Assembly (NCBI GenBank): GCA_026419785.1
Contig: JAODTK010000888.1
Coordinates: 310,001-374,000 of the forward strand
DNA length: 64,000 nucleotides
Direction: 5' to 3'
Source: Sclerodactyla briareus
Taxonomy: Eukaryota; Echinodermata; Holothuroidea; Dendrochirotida; Sclerodactylidae
The position numbers and the translations under genes were made by a program. Shown piece by piece: positions 11,190 through 22,019 of the stretch. The notes beneath the pieces are model-generated. The model had not been told where the DNA came from. It searched no databases and saw only the letters and a list, made by a program, of their open reading frames with translations. Positions within the stretch are counted from its first letter, which is position 1; each line of letters begins with the position of its first letter.

Positions 11190-11345
11190 TTCCACTACAG
11201 GTTAGAGTGGATATTTGGTGTTATCTGGTGGACTAGTGCTAGCTACGGGGTGTCCTGGGATTTGGGGTCGAAGATTTCCATGAGGCATGATGAGCTATTG
11301 AGCAGAAACCAGTGTGTAATATGTTGGATTACCATGATGATTGAT
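11190..11345. repeat. About 140-bp repeat unit, copy left of the LINE
   Basis: Shares GGATTACCATGATGATTGATC, GGTGTTATCTGGTGGACTAGTGC and GGTGTCCTGGGATTT-like landmarks with the three units at 12570-13005. The LINE remnant at 11380-12560 separates them, so it probably inserted into this array. Confidence 0.6.
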
Positions 11346-11379
11346 CAGTAGTGACATTCAATTCCAATCATTTATTATC

Positions 11380-12560
11380 GTCCATCAAAAAAAATGCAAT
11401 GCAGATAGGAGACACTAGAAAAACAAGGAATGTTTATCGAGCTAGTGACCCAAAAAACAAAAATTAACGAAATATATACAAAGAAAATAACAAAACCAAA
11501 ACGGCCAAATATCGCAATGCAGAAAAAAAAGCAAAGTGACTAGTACTACGTAACAAATAACACGATGTAATTATTTTTCATAAGAGCTTTTAGTTCACGC
11601 AGGAACGTAGCAAGAGTCGGTGTTATTCTGATTTCATTAGGAATGTCTCTCCATGTTTTAAGCAAGTAGCAGTAGTTAGTTATAAAAAAATTGCTGTATT
11701 TAGATCGGTGGGTACTGACAGAAAAAATACTATTATTTCTAGTACGAAGGCCTCTGATAAAATCAGACGCAGGATGAATGTTGTCTCTAAAAATAGAGGG
11801 AAGATCATCGGTAGCGATAGATAAAAGAACACATTTTGAAAATATGTATATCACAAATTTTGAGGACTCTCAAATTACTGTGAAGTAAATTATTAGGAAA
11901 ACGGCGTTTCTTGAAAGAACTGGTTTCAGATTTGTTTGTAGCCAGTTGTTAAGGGCCGCGGAAATAAGAGTAATTAGACATTACGAAGATCTCAAAAACG
12001 CCATTACGCAATTTTGGAAAATACAAGTGAATATTAGCTGAGACCCAGGGGAAAGAGAATCCTGGAGGCGGTAAAAATATCCCATTATAATTTACTAGAC
12101 GTTTGCAAAGGTCGCCAATATGTTGCTAGAAAGAAAGTTGGTCATCAATTAGAAGAGCCAGGTACTTGACTGAGTCAGTCTTACAGATGACATTGCCACT
12201 GATTGGAGAAGGGCGAATGTGAAACATCATTAGAGGAAAGATCAGGAAATTTGTTTTCCCGAGATGCAAGGTTAAGCGATTTGCATCAAAACCAAGTTTT
12301 CAATCTGCTTAGCAAGTCCTGGGGCTTTGCGAATGAGAGAGTGGCACGCTCTGGGCATTGACGAATATGCTCGTATCATCAGCGAAAAGTCTCAAGGAAC
12401 TATTTGAAGCAATATACGATATATCATTAACATAAATGAGAAAAAGTAACCGACCTAAAACAGATCTTTTGGGGTACATGAACAATAGTGCCACCGACTA
12501 TGGCTACCTGCCTCACAGGGAATTGGGGGCGAAGGGCATTAAAGGCTATTATTTAAGAAA
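11380..12560 (-). mobile_element. Non-LTR retrotransposon (LINE) remnant, RT and C-terminal part
   Basis: A reverse-transcriptase fragment lies on the minus strand. At 12494-12309 the translation contains SVLGRLLFLIYVNDI (the palm PQGSVLGPLLF-type motif) and LRLFADDTSIFVN with the catalytic ADD. Further along, in shifted frames, come NRLTLHLGKTNFLIF, SVKYLALLIDDQLSF and KRLVNYNG, the usual thumb-proximal order. The segment 11854-11546 (RDNIHPASDFIRGLRTRN, DIPNEIRITPTLATFLRELK) is the conserved C-terminal tail of jockey/CR1-type elements. The endonuclease and N terminus are missing, so it is 5'-truncated. Several frameshifts make it inactive as read. It is flanked on both sides by units of one tandem repeat, so it is an insertion. 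The exact clade cannot be decided. Confidence 0.85.
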
Positions 12561-12569
12561 AAATGGAAA

Positions 12570-13005
12570 TCTGCAAAATGTTTTTTCTTCTTCAGATTGA
12601 GTTGAATTTCTATGATAATTAGTGAGGGTTATCATGGACTAGTGCTACCTATAGATGTTTAGGGATACAAGGTCATTGAAGGGGCATAACTACTATTATG
12701 TTGAGAAAAGCTAGGAAACAGCCAACTGCTTCTGTCCTACACATTATGTTGGTTCCATGACAATTAGTCAGTATCATCATGTACTAGTGCTCTCTAGGGG
12801 GTGCCAGGGATTTTAAATTAAAGGTCTTTGAAGGGGCATAATAACTGCAAAAATATACTAAATGTTTCTTCTACAGATTAGGTTGGATTACTATGATACT
12901 TGGAAATATTATCACGGCTAATGGTGCCTATGGAGTGTTCAGAGATTTTAGGTCAAATGTAACTGAAGGGGGGAATTGAGATATTATGTTATAGTATACA
13001 AAAAA
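12570..13005. repeat. About 140-bp tandem repeat, three units right of the LINE
   Basis: Units start near 12570, 12715 and 12855. Each carries CTTCTTCAGATT/CTACAGATTAGGTTGGAT, CTATGATA, TATCA..GACTAGTGC, then AGGTC..TGAAGGGGCATAA. In opposite orientation the same consensus is recognisable at 14740-15720 and 22020-22740, and again in plus orientation at 48770-49080. Confidence 0.6.
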
Positions 13006-13025
13006 TGTCCCATATTATTTCGCGA

Positions 13026-13172
13026 GGTCCAGTGTTCCCAGGGTCCGATGTTCCCGGGGTTCGGTGTTCCCAGAGTTCGATTTTCCAGGGTCTAAGGTTC
13101 GATGTTCCCAGGATCCGATGCTAAAAAAGTTCAATAATCCAAGGATTCGATGCTCCTAGTGTTCGATGTCAC
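13026..13172. repeat. 16-bp minisatellite
   Basis: About nine diverged copies of GGTCCGATGTTCCCAG, with most spacing exactly 16 bases. Purine/pyrimidine substitutions dominate. Confidence 0.85.
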
Positions 13173-13179
13173 CAACAAT

Positions 13180-14560
13180 GACCCCTAATAGACGGAGAGT
13201 TCTTGTACTTCCAATAGAAAGTCACACATCAAATTTCAGCTTGGTCGGACCAAGCGTTCTGGACTTATCGTGTTTACAAGGAATCTCAAACTATGATCTC
13301 TGGTGACCTAGAATGACCTCTGACCTGACCCCCCAAAATAGGGTCCATGTAATCACCACGGCAACATTCATTTCAGTTATGAGCTTCGTCCATACAGGTG
13401 GGGTCGAGTTATCAAATTACAAGATTAAATATATTCGAAATATGCAATATATTGATTTTTTTTTCTAAAGAATCTGTTCCCACCAAAAATTCTTCACCGA
13501 GAACAATTTGGTTCGTGAACACTCCATAAGAAAGCATAAACCAAATTCCAAGTTCCAAGATCGGGAGCCGAAAGTTCTGGGCTTACCGTGTTTACAAGGA
13601 TTTTCAAATTATGACCTTAGACCCGACCCCCGAAACGATAGTGTTTAGGTACTCTTCACGGAGAACACACGTACAATATGAGCTTTCGTCATTCAGGTGG
13701 GTCAAGTCATCAATTTTTCACATAATTTTTCATTTCTCAGTCAAACGACCCTATTACACCAATAAATGAACTGTACTCCCTTCGAAAGCTAACACCAAAT
13801 TCAGCTGGATTGGACCAAGCGTTTTGGACTCATGTTCACAAATATTCTCGAACTATGACCTTCGGTGACCTCAGATGACCTCTGCCCTGACCCCAAAACG
13901 ATAAGGTTCGTTTACTCATCACAGAAAACACACAAACCAGATATGAGATTCGTCCATTCAGGCGGGGTCGAGTTATTGTGTTTGAGAAATGGAATTAGCC
14001 AAAATATTGATTTTTCACACAGCTTCTGTTTTTCAGTCAACTGACCCCCATCCAAATAAAGAACAATAGGTTTCTTGTCCCCGTGAGAAAGCTACATAAC
14101 AAATATCAGCTTGATCAGAATAGGCGTTCTGGACTTACGTCAACAAGGATTTCAGATTTGACCTCTGGCCTGACCCAAAAACAATAGGGATCATATCATG
14201 TACTCATCATGGGGAACACACATATCAAATATGAGCATCATTGACTTAGTGGAGAGGGTCATAATGTTTACAAGCAAAGCGTATCATACAGATATGCACA
14301 CACCAAATTGAGAGCATAACTTCCCCTGACCCAGAAGTATCAACTCGAGCACCAATTGTGCAGTAGCTCAAACCATACAACTCGTTCGAAACATCTGTGA
14401 ACAAGCTGGAAAGATCACCTCCAGAGAAAAAAAAATGATTTCCAGAAATTCTATTACAGTTTATAGAAGTAGCATTTTGTATTTTCCACACAGTGGCCTA
14501 TGATGCCACTTTGACCTCGACCTTCCAGTGGTCAAGGATGCCTCACCAGTCAATAAACAA
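13180..14560 (-). repeat. Diverged units of the GACCCC/AGGTCA satellite, minus orientation
   Basis: Repeated order of blocks: crosses from TCAGTCAACTGACCCC, AGAAAGCTACACA, CAGCTTGATCAGA, GGACTTA..GTTTACAAGGAT, TGACCTC..TGACCTCAGATGACCTCTG, GACCCCAAAACGATAGGGTTC, ACTCATCA..GGAACACACA, to CATTCAGGTGGGGTCGAG. This is the reverse complement of the monomer of the array at 50.8-56.25 kb. Divergence is much higher here than in that array. Confidence 0.75.
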
Positions 14561-14725
14561 TGAGTCAAAGTTTGGTCAACATCCATCAAAAACTGAACGA
14601 TTGTGAGCCAAAAAAGGCAATTGCAAACAGACAGACAGACATATAGAGTAGAAAGACGGAGAGACCTTCAGATCACAATAGCTCAACCAGCATAGCGGGT
14701 TTGAGCTCTATATAATTTCAAAAAG
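14561..14725. repeat. Repeat tail with (ACAG)n microsatellite
   Basis: ACAGACAGACAGACAT at 14630-14642, followed by AGCTCAACCAGCATAGCGGGTTTGAGCTC. The same tail (CAGACAG..., then CTCACCCAGCATGGCTGGTTGAGG) recurs at 26690-26860, and the ACAG/GATA tract also at 15841-15900. This is probably the 3' end of a dispersed element. Confidence 0.6.
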
Positions 14726-15800
14726 TGTCTGCCCAAATATTCAGAGAGCTGCTTAGGACATATTCCCCAATACTCAAACAGAAATAATTTTCAGACATTT
14801 GGCGAAACATGTTAAATGTTTATGACAAAAGACAATCATTTTGAAACTAGGCATCAGACCATCACTATGATACTAAACAGAAACTTCTTGGCAAAATGGG
14901 TGAGACTGCCCCTTCAATACCCTTTGACCTCAAATTCCTGCACATTTCATAATAACGTACCATTGGTCAATGATGATACTGACCAACTGTAATGACCATC
15001 CACATGAATCTGTGGGAGGAGCATTGTGTCCCACTCGTTCCCAAAGTGCACTTTTCAGCTATGCCGCCCCTCAATGAACAACCAGAATGCACCATTGATC
15101 ACTGCCAAGTTGTGTTGTCACCACAGCATAATTGCTCGCTTCTGAGTTACGACAAACCCATTGCCCAAACTATATTAATCCAATTAAACCGTTCTTCAGG
15201 TATCTAGTGATATACAGACTTTTCCGACTATCCCCTCTGAGAGTAGTCTATCCAGCAGTCCAGGGGAGCGCATGTTTGTTCAAAACATAAATTCCACAGG
15301 CTTATCCAGGGACCACCTCAAATTTGAGGAGTCACTCAAAACTATGGAAAACGTGCCACATTCCCATGTTACTTGGGTCAAATTGCATGGCCTTACACCA
15401 AAAATTCTGAACACTCTGTATGCAGCACTGGTCAATCATCATACTGACCAACTCCGTGATGATCGACCTGGACTCTGAGAGAACTGTTTTGCAACTATAG
15501 GCAAAATGAGTGATAGGACCCATTTACTGACTTTATATTCCCCATAGGTGATTCCACTGGAGCAAGAAGCATATGCAGATTTTTACATAATAGTTCATTA
15601 TGCCCCTTTAAAGACCTTTGACCTTAAATCCCAGGAACACCCCAAGGTAAAAACTAGTCCATGATAACACTGACCGAGTATCAAGGTAATCCGAACTAAT
15701 CTGTAGGAGAGGCATTTGGCAGTTTTCCCACATGATGGCCCATTATCCCCCCTTCAATCACCTTTGACCTGACGAGGTCAAATATGTCCTATGGATCAAC
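14726..15800 (-). repeat. Minus-oriented copies of the 140-bp type repeat
   Basis: Recurring blocks CACTGACCAACT..AATGACCATCCA, ATCTGTGGGAGGAG, CCCTTCAA..CCTTTGACCT..AAATCCC at about 300-base intervals. They are the reverse complement of the units near 12570-13005 and 48770. No gene is seen. The open frames at 14992-15207 and 15272-15478 are repeat sequence. Confidence 0.55.
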
Positions 15801-15840
15801 GAACATTGTGTCCAAGTTTGATCAACATCAGGTACAGAAC

Positions 15841-15900
15841 CAAGGATGGATGGATGGATGGACAGGCGGACAGACAGACAGACAGAGATAGATAGATAGG
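15841..15900. repeat. (GGAT)n-(ACAG)n-(GATA)n compound microsatellite
   Basis: Consecutive GATGGATGGATGGATGG, CAGACAGACAGACAGA and GATAGATAGATAGG tracts. Confidence 0.9.
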
Positions 15901-16480
15901 TACCAACCACTCGGACACATGACAGCAACGATGTTGACGCCTATCGAGGAAGTGTTTGTTTGTTTTGTTTGTCTGTTTTATGTAATCCTCCCCTGATATA
16001 AACGCAAACAAACACACGACTCAACGACCACGATAAGGGAAAAGAAGTGCACCGCGACTCAAGGAACTGGACGAAAATGTCGCTGTCTCAAACTCACTAC
16101 GTGGATAGAGGAGGCAGGTGTTAATCACTAAACTATAAGCTAATTGTCAGTGTCCAGGGGGGACGCCCTCCATTCCAAACCAACAGAAGAGTCATCCTTG
16201 GGAGGAAGGCGATCAACACTGGCTGCAGTCCGCAATGTTCAATTGTTAGTACTACAAGAGGTAACACAACAGGACTTCAAATATGTTGTTTAAATTTCTC
16301 TTCTCCGGAAATGCATGAAAAAATGCAACACAGGAACAAAAAAGCCAAGAGGCTAGTGATTCCTTGACTGCCTTTACAACCTTTCACTTTCTGATTATCT
16401 TTGACCTGACTCCAAGAGAATTGTGGATTACAAACTGATAATATCTGTAGGGTAGATACTTTCAAGCAAGGAATAGCATA
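15901..16480. other. No recognised gene
   Basis: Low-complexity TTTGTTTGTTTTGTTTG near 15955-15975. The end (16340-16400) carries AAAAAAGCCAAGAGGCTAGTGATTCCTTG, a hairpin module seen elsewhere at satellite-family ends (28140, 49810, 61965, 63375). Confidence 0.4.
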
Positions 16481-18035
16481 GCTTCAGACTTTGACCTCTA
16501 ATGACCTCATATGACCTTTGACCTGACCCCAAAACAATAGGGACCATGTACTCTTTGGAATGAATCCACATACGAAACATGATTTTATTGTGTTACCAAG
16601 CCAAATTGATATAGTGTATGAAAATTCACCCAAATTTCACAATTTCCTAACCCAACCAAATATGACTCCCAGCCTACACCAACATTAATGGGGTTATTGT
16701 ACTCCCCATAAGAAAGTTATGGCATACCGAATTTTAACCTGATCATATCAGGCATTGGGACTCATGCGTGTTCCACGATTTCCATTACTTTGACTCTTAC
16801 TTTTTTAGTGACCTCAGACAACAATGGGGATCATGTCAAGTTCATTATGGGGAACCCACATACCAAGTATGAGCTTCATCCATCCAGGTGGGGTCGTTAT
16901 GCTCTTCACAAGTTGAAATTGCCCAAAATCTCAATTTTTCACAATTTCACATTTTTTCCCAAAATGACAGCTGGTCGGCACCGAAAACAACAGGGAGGGT
17001 GCTCATACTTTACCATAAGGAAGCTACACACCAAATTTCAGCTTGAAAATGGATCAAAGCATTCGGGACTAATAAAATTTGGAACTTGACCTCTAATTAC
17101 CTCAAATGATCTTTGACTTTACCCCAAAACAAATAGGGATCGTGTGTACTCATTATATGGAACCACATACCAAGTATGAGCTTCATCCATCCAGGTGGGG
17201 TCCAGTTATGCTCTTCACAAGCTAAAATTGCCAAAAATATCAATTTTTCACAATTTCCCATATTTTCCTCAAAATTATGCTGGTCTGCACCAAAATTATT
17301 TGGTGCTTGTACTCCCCATAAGAAAGCTACTCACCAAATTAGACTTGATTGAACAAGCATTTGGTCTTATCCCTTCACAAGATGTTTATACTTTGACCTC
17401 TAATGACCTTTGACCTGACCCCAAATAATAGGGATCGCATATATAATATGGGGAACCCACATACCAAGTTAAGCTTCATCCATCCAGGTGGGGTCGAATT
17501 ATGCTCTTCACAAGCTAATTTTTAACAATTTCCCATTTTTCTTCCAAAATGGCCACTGGTCTTGATTAGACCAAGATTCAGGACTTCTCTCACAAAATTT
17601 GTAGACTTTGACCTATAATGACCTCAGATGACATTTAACCTGACCCAAAACAATACGTCCCATGTACTCATTATGGGGAACCCACATACCAAGTTAAGCT
17701 TCATCCATCCAGGTGGGGTCGAATTATGCTCTTCACAATATGAAATTGCCCAAAATATCATTTTTTCCACTCTGGTCTGCACCAAATATGATAGGGTGCT
17801 TCGTACTCCCCATAAGAAAGCTACACACAAATTTCTACTGATTGCACCAAGCATTCTGGATTTATCCTCTTCATAAGATTTTCAGACTTTGACCTCTAAT
17901 GACCTCATATGACCTTTGACCTGACCCCCAAAAAATAATAGGATCATGTACCCATCATGGGAAACCCACATATCAAGTATGCACCTCTTCCATCCAGGTG
18001 GGGTCGAATTATGCTCTTCACAAGCCAGGGGTCAC
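16481..18035 (-). repeat. Satellite-family tandem units, minus orientation (about 4-5 copies)
   Basis: Units recur about every 250-370 bases. Each has TTTGACCTCTAATGACCTCA, ATATGACCTTTGACCTGACC, then CCAAAACAATAGGGATC, TCATTATGGGGAACCCACAT, ACCAAGTATGAGCTTCATCC and ATCCAGGTGGGGTCG. They are better conserved among themselves than the 13-14.5 kb units. The TGACCT hexamers are at 10-base pitch with the last two separated by one base. Confidence 0.85.
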
Positions 18036-18077
18036 ACACTAGAACAACCCACATACACACTTGGCATGACTGCTGTA

Positions 18078-18103
18078 GATTCCCTGAATTCAGTCAAGGA
18101 ATC
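18078..18103. other. Conserved hairpin module (GATTCC...GGAATC)
   Basis: GATTCCCTGAATTCAGTC followed by AAGGAATC. Arms GATTCC/GGAATC enclose an inner CTGAATTCAG palindrome. It corresponds to hairpins at 48268-48293, 50342-50367 and 60274-60299, all next to (TG)n or (CA)n and satellite units. Confidence 0.6.
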
Positions 18104-18478
18104 AAAAAGGTAGAAACAGCCGACCTTGTTATTAATGGGTTGTTTATTATTGCCCCTCTGGTAAAGAATGTAAACAACTAAAAAATACTTGTCACAAAAA
18201 CATGTAACAATTTGCTGCCTGACAAATCAAAATTATATACAAAAGTAACGTACTTGACTGGCATACAATCATCCATAATTACAAAGTATTATATTCTCAT
18301 CCACTTTGTGTCTCTTTCACTCAGTCAACTTCAAATTACCTGACACTTTATAAGTTCAATAAATTAGGCTCCATCGCGGAATGTCTCAATTATTTCAATT
18401 GCGAATATGTCAATTATTTTCTTCAAAATGAGCCTAGTTTGGTTCCCAAGTAGAAACTATTCACTTGAAGTACCATCC
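18104..18478. other. No recognised gene
   Basis: AT-rich, no repeat or domain recognised. Confidence 0.4.
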
Positions 18479-18530
18479 GGAGTACCACCTACTGGTACTC
18501 CAGATGGTACTCCGGATGGTACTCCGGAAG
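18479..18530. repeat. Palindrome plus 12-bp tandem repeat (GGTACTCCGGAT)
   Basis: GGAGTACC (18479-18486) and GGTACTCC (18494-18501) form an 8-bp-arm palindrome with a 7-base loop. Three successive GGTACTCC copies at 12- to 14-base spacing follow, so the segment can fold in several registers. Confidence 0.7.
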
Positions 18531-18687
18531 TCCGGATTGGCTACTTCAATCAGAAAAAATCTTGAACCACTGCCTTTGACATGAATAGTACTAAAGCAGT
18601 GATACTGTCATCATACAGGATAAACACGTACCGTGCGATCAGTAGTATTGATACCTTTCTTCCATAATTGTGGTGGAGAAGATGTAC

Positions 18688-18790
18688 CTGTCAAATATAT
18701 CTTCACAAAACTGTCTTGACCATGGTTGTACTCCAGGTTTTGGTTTTGCCCCGCCACAATAATTGAAGGTTGTAAGAGCAAAGGCTGATT
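18688..18790 (-). CDS. Candidate exon, unidentified
   Basis: Two minus frames are open. One reads SFVKIYLTG...PPQLWKKGI. The other reads NYCGGAKPKPGVQPWSRQF and CEDIFDR, ending just before a donor-like GACAG/GTACATC at 18688/18687. No convincing acceptor was found. It lies downstream of the possible signal-peptide exon at 18915-19030 on the same strand. No domain is recognised. It may be chance. Confidence 0.22.
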
Positions 18791-18914
18791 CCTCCTCACT
18801 ATTCATATAAAAAATGTTGATAAGTTTACAAATAGATAGATGTAAGTGAAAATTAGTGACACACTAACACTCTGGTAATTTACTGTAACAAATCTTACAT
18901 TACACACCGAATAC

Positions 18915-19030
18915 CCATTATACAGCCCCTCAAAGTCAAGAAAGGTTAGCTGAAAACTCTCAATCAGGACAAACGCGACCAACATTGCTGGTAACAGTTT
19001 TCTGGGTGAAATCCTGCTTGCCATGTGCAT
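18915..19030 (-). CDS. Candidate first exon with signal-peptide-like N terminus
   Basis: Starts with two in-frame ATGs (19030 and 19024). The n-region is basic (ASRISPRK) and is followed by a hydrophobic run LLPAMLVAFVLI, as in a secreted or membrane protein. A weak donor, AATGG/GTATTC, lies at 18915/18914. The frame stays open to 18803 if unspliced. No mature-protein domain can be named. The short length and weak donor keep confidence low. Confidence 0.3.
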
Positions 19031-19441
19031 AGAAGAGATTTGGGAGTCCCTTAATAGTAGAAGTATATGGTTTCCCTAAAACGCTTGGCAGTGTTCAGCT
19101 AAGTTGAGTATAGATTTATCTATGTTTATCTACATATAGAAGACCAGGCAGTTCCATAAGGCCTAACGTATATAAATCCCCTGAATAGCTAGGTGGAATT
19201 CACTCTCTCTGCAGGTTCTAAATTCATAGTGGGAAGCCAAATAAATTTTAATATTGGAAAAGATGCCATTTCTTCCTTGTATGTTATTACAGCAACCAAC
19301 CGATCAAACTAATTACAATAGAGTTGACTGTGCAGACATTTTCAAAGCACTTACAGGTCTAACCTGAATCATAGAAACCGCTTGCGATCCAACATCAGTC
19401 CCAAGGAGGGAAGTGCTATCATTGATGCAAGCACTCTTTAC

Positions 19442-19816
19442 CTGGGCGGGGTAGACCAATGCGTAACAGAAACAGCTGATAATTTTCGACTAGACGGTCC
19501 GCAGTTCGGAAGCTGGGATTCCATAGAGTGCGTATGCGTGTCCATGGATTCGGGAGAATAGTTGTGGAGTTGTTCACAAGCGTACCGGCCGGCATATTCA
19601 TCTATGGAGAATCCCCACAGCCTCAAGCTCCCTGCTATGATAGTTTAATCCCCCATAGTTGTACATGTCTGTCGGGCGGGACACAGATGAACAGATTAAC
19701 CACTGCCCTAATGGAGACACTGACATGCCCATTGTGGTGATGGGAATGAAAAAGCCTTGATGATGATGATGACCGTGACTTACTTCATCAAGATACTTGC
19801 AATCATGTGAAAACAA
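19442..19816 (-). CDS. Candidate exon broken by a frameshift, unidentified
   Basis: Two overlapping minus frames make one plausible product if a single indel near 19610-19620 is assumed. The first carries a His run, MGMSVSPLGQWL and DMYNYGGLNYHSRELEAV. The second carries RLWGFSIDEYAGRYACEQL and a Ser/Thr/His-rich tail. A good donor consensus, CCCAG/GTAAAG, lies at 19442/19441. Base composition is richer in GC than the flanks. No family is recognised. It could be an exon of an unlabelled gene downstream of the minus-strand CBX gene. Confidence 0.35.
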
Positions 19817-19914
19817 TTATTTTGGGACATGTGACATCTCTTCTCACTTCCTCAGCCTATACCAGAAGAAACAATGAGAAACTCTTGATAGACCAAATTC
19901 GGAATTATTGTGTG

Positions 19915-20110
19915 CACAAGGTTTCAAGTCTTTGACCCACTGGTGACTTCAGATAAACTTTTGAACTGACCCCCAAACATCAGGGATCATGTACTAATTA
20001 TGGGTGAGCCAATACCAAGTACGAGCTTGATCCAACCAGGTGGGGGTCAAGTTATCATGTCAAAGGCCAGGGCCTCCTCACATCCCAAACATAATACATA
20101 CCCACACACA
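19915..20110 (-). repeat. Single satellite-family unit, minus orientation, with CA repeat
   Basis: TTTGACCCACTGGTGACTTC, GACCCCCAAACATCAGGGATC, GAGCTTGATCCAACCAGGTG, then (CA)n near 20098-20115. A diverged copy of the 50.8-56 kb monomer. Confidence 0.7.
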
Positions 20111-20340
20111 CATACATACATACAACACGCTTTGTCAGGACGCATGACTTTGTCTAGGGATCAGAAACTTGTGCTCAAACTGTTAGTCTGACACTCCTCT
20201 ACTTACTCACTCTAGTCAAATGTACCATGATATCCTATCAACTGACTGAAACAACTAGGAGAAACGTGTAAGCTATCCCTGTGAGTTCTACTCGACCAAT
20301 ACCATCATTCCATTTTTTCTGGGAATAAGGAGGAAAGCAA

Positions 20341-20806
20341 TCATGAGACACCACTGCGAAACCCCTCGGGTTTTGTGCATTCCTTGATGGTTATTGTGAG
20401 GTTATTGTGGAATCTGTGATCACTCTCGTTCCCAGGACATCCTTGTAGGGTACCAGTCAATGACCTCCCTTCGCGAGGGCTTCTCCGCACGGACTCCTCC
20501 CGGTCCGTTTCAGCGGAGGAAGACGTTCGTCTAGTGAGTCCCCCCGAACCCTTGACATGAGGCAGGAGCTGATGATTCGATGATGGCAGCTGGGGTGTTA
20601 TCCGGCGGACTGTGAGTTTGTTGCATGCTACTGTCATCCCCAAGGATGTCGGACGGTCCAGCGAGATGCTCACTGTCGGTACCATTCTTCTCCGGAGGAA
20701 CCATAGGGATTGCGACCCTACCCAGCGAGCGGGCAGGGGAAGATGAGCTCTTTTGAACAGATTGAATTTACCTCTCTCCTTGATGATTGGTCGGAAAGGT
20801 CAGGGT
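20341..20806 (-). CDS. Polycomb chromobox (CBX) protein, C-terminal exon with Pc box
   Basis: The C terminus reads NNLTITIKECTKPEGF followed by RSGVS and TGA (20343-20341). This is the core of the Pc box by which CBX proteins bind RING1 in PRC1. One base out of frame just upstream are RVITDST and, before it, EVIDWYPTRMSWE, so the family order W-P, (V)I-TD, LTITIKE, PEGF is complete apart from indels. It matches the box at 5.67-5.80 kb block by block. Farther upstream the frames give Ser/Pro/Glu-rich sequence (PPEKNGTDSEHLAG, SPPDNTPAAIIESSAPAS) and LPPLKRTGR, as expected for the low-complexity middle of a CBX protein. A pyrimidine-rich acceptor TTGCTTCAG ends at 20807. Two chromodomain exons lie upstream on the same strand (27.09 and 28.92 kb). 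At least two indels are needed for one frame, which may be sequence error or decay. Confidence 0.83.
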
Positions 20807-22019
20807 CTGAAGCAAGAGAAAATGTTGCTGGTGTCTTTTCAATCAAAATGCAGTATTATGTAAAAAAAGGTCCAATAAAAAAAAGCAAGCTACAATTAGA
20901 CTAGACATGCCAAGGAGGTATAGCCTTCCTAAACGGGAAGAGTGAAGCCTCAGCTCAAAAAATCACTGGTTTCAAAATTTGATCCCTGATATTATGATTA
21001 TAACAGTAGTTTCGAGAGGAAGTAATTCAAACACAGTTAATTGGCAGAGCAGCTTCCAACGAAATATTCTGGCCCGTTGGTTTTCTTACCATGGCAGGAA
21101 ATAATAATTGTTTGTATTGATAGCATAATCCTACAGACACTTGACAGGCTTTCTGTGTGTGTGTCAAAATTGACCAAGTGTGTCAAGGAATGAATTGATA
21201 GATGTAGGAAAAGCTGAGTTGTTTTTCACGTCGAATTTATTGGTAACAAATGATTGTGGATAACATATCCATTGATCTATAGTTTCTCAAAGTAAAAAGG
21301 TCAATTGAAATGGTGGAAATTCCATAATCTGAGAAACAGAAAAAGTACACAATGAAGGAATTCAAAGTTGCCACACCTATTGATGGACCCACGATACTTC
21401 TGATCGGTCTAACCTTAGCCCTCATACAAAAGGACGATGACTACCACTTTCCTCCTGCCCTCTTGTGCGTTCTCCCGATTCCGGGTCTATTCCCGGCTTC
21501 ACGCTTCACTCTGAGGAGTCAAGGATGAAATAGGGATCACTCAACAAGGTCCAAGATTGGTAGGGATCGGGAACAAGTTTCACCAAAGCATTTCCTGTAT
21601 TGTAAACATTCAGACACAGCTTTGCCTAACTACAGTCTCTGTACGATGTGTGGGGCAAAGCCAAGTATGTTCATTTCGACAGTTTGGATATGATTAAGGA
21701 CAAGTCAATAACTCATCTCACAAAGGGATGCAACACCACGAAGTATAGCAAAACATTATAGAAAATCATAGCCCACCACATGCAAACTACTGGCCTTCTC
21801 ACCTCTCTTCCTCATACCGGCATACATGAAAGCACCCCCTCTCTAATTCCCTAGTACCTGACACAAGATTTACAGCTCTGTTCTAACCCTGTGTCTGGGT
21901 TGATAGGTTGAGGGGTTTGATAGGCGGTGGATTAATAATAGAACTACTAATGTGATGGTGCGGTACGGGTTAGCTCAACCACATCATAAATGCCAAATTA
22001 TTCATTGCAAAATAAAAAT
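20807..22019 (-). other. Probable CBX intron, nothing else recognised
   Basis: Lies between the last CBX exon and its upstream exons. Only short frames. No repeat family of the window is recognised. Confidence 0.45.
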
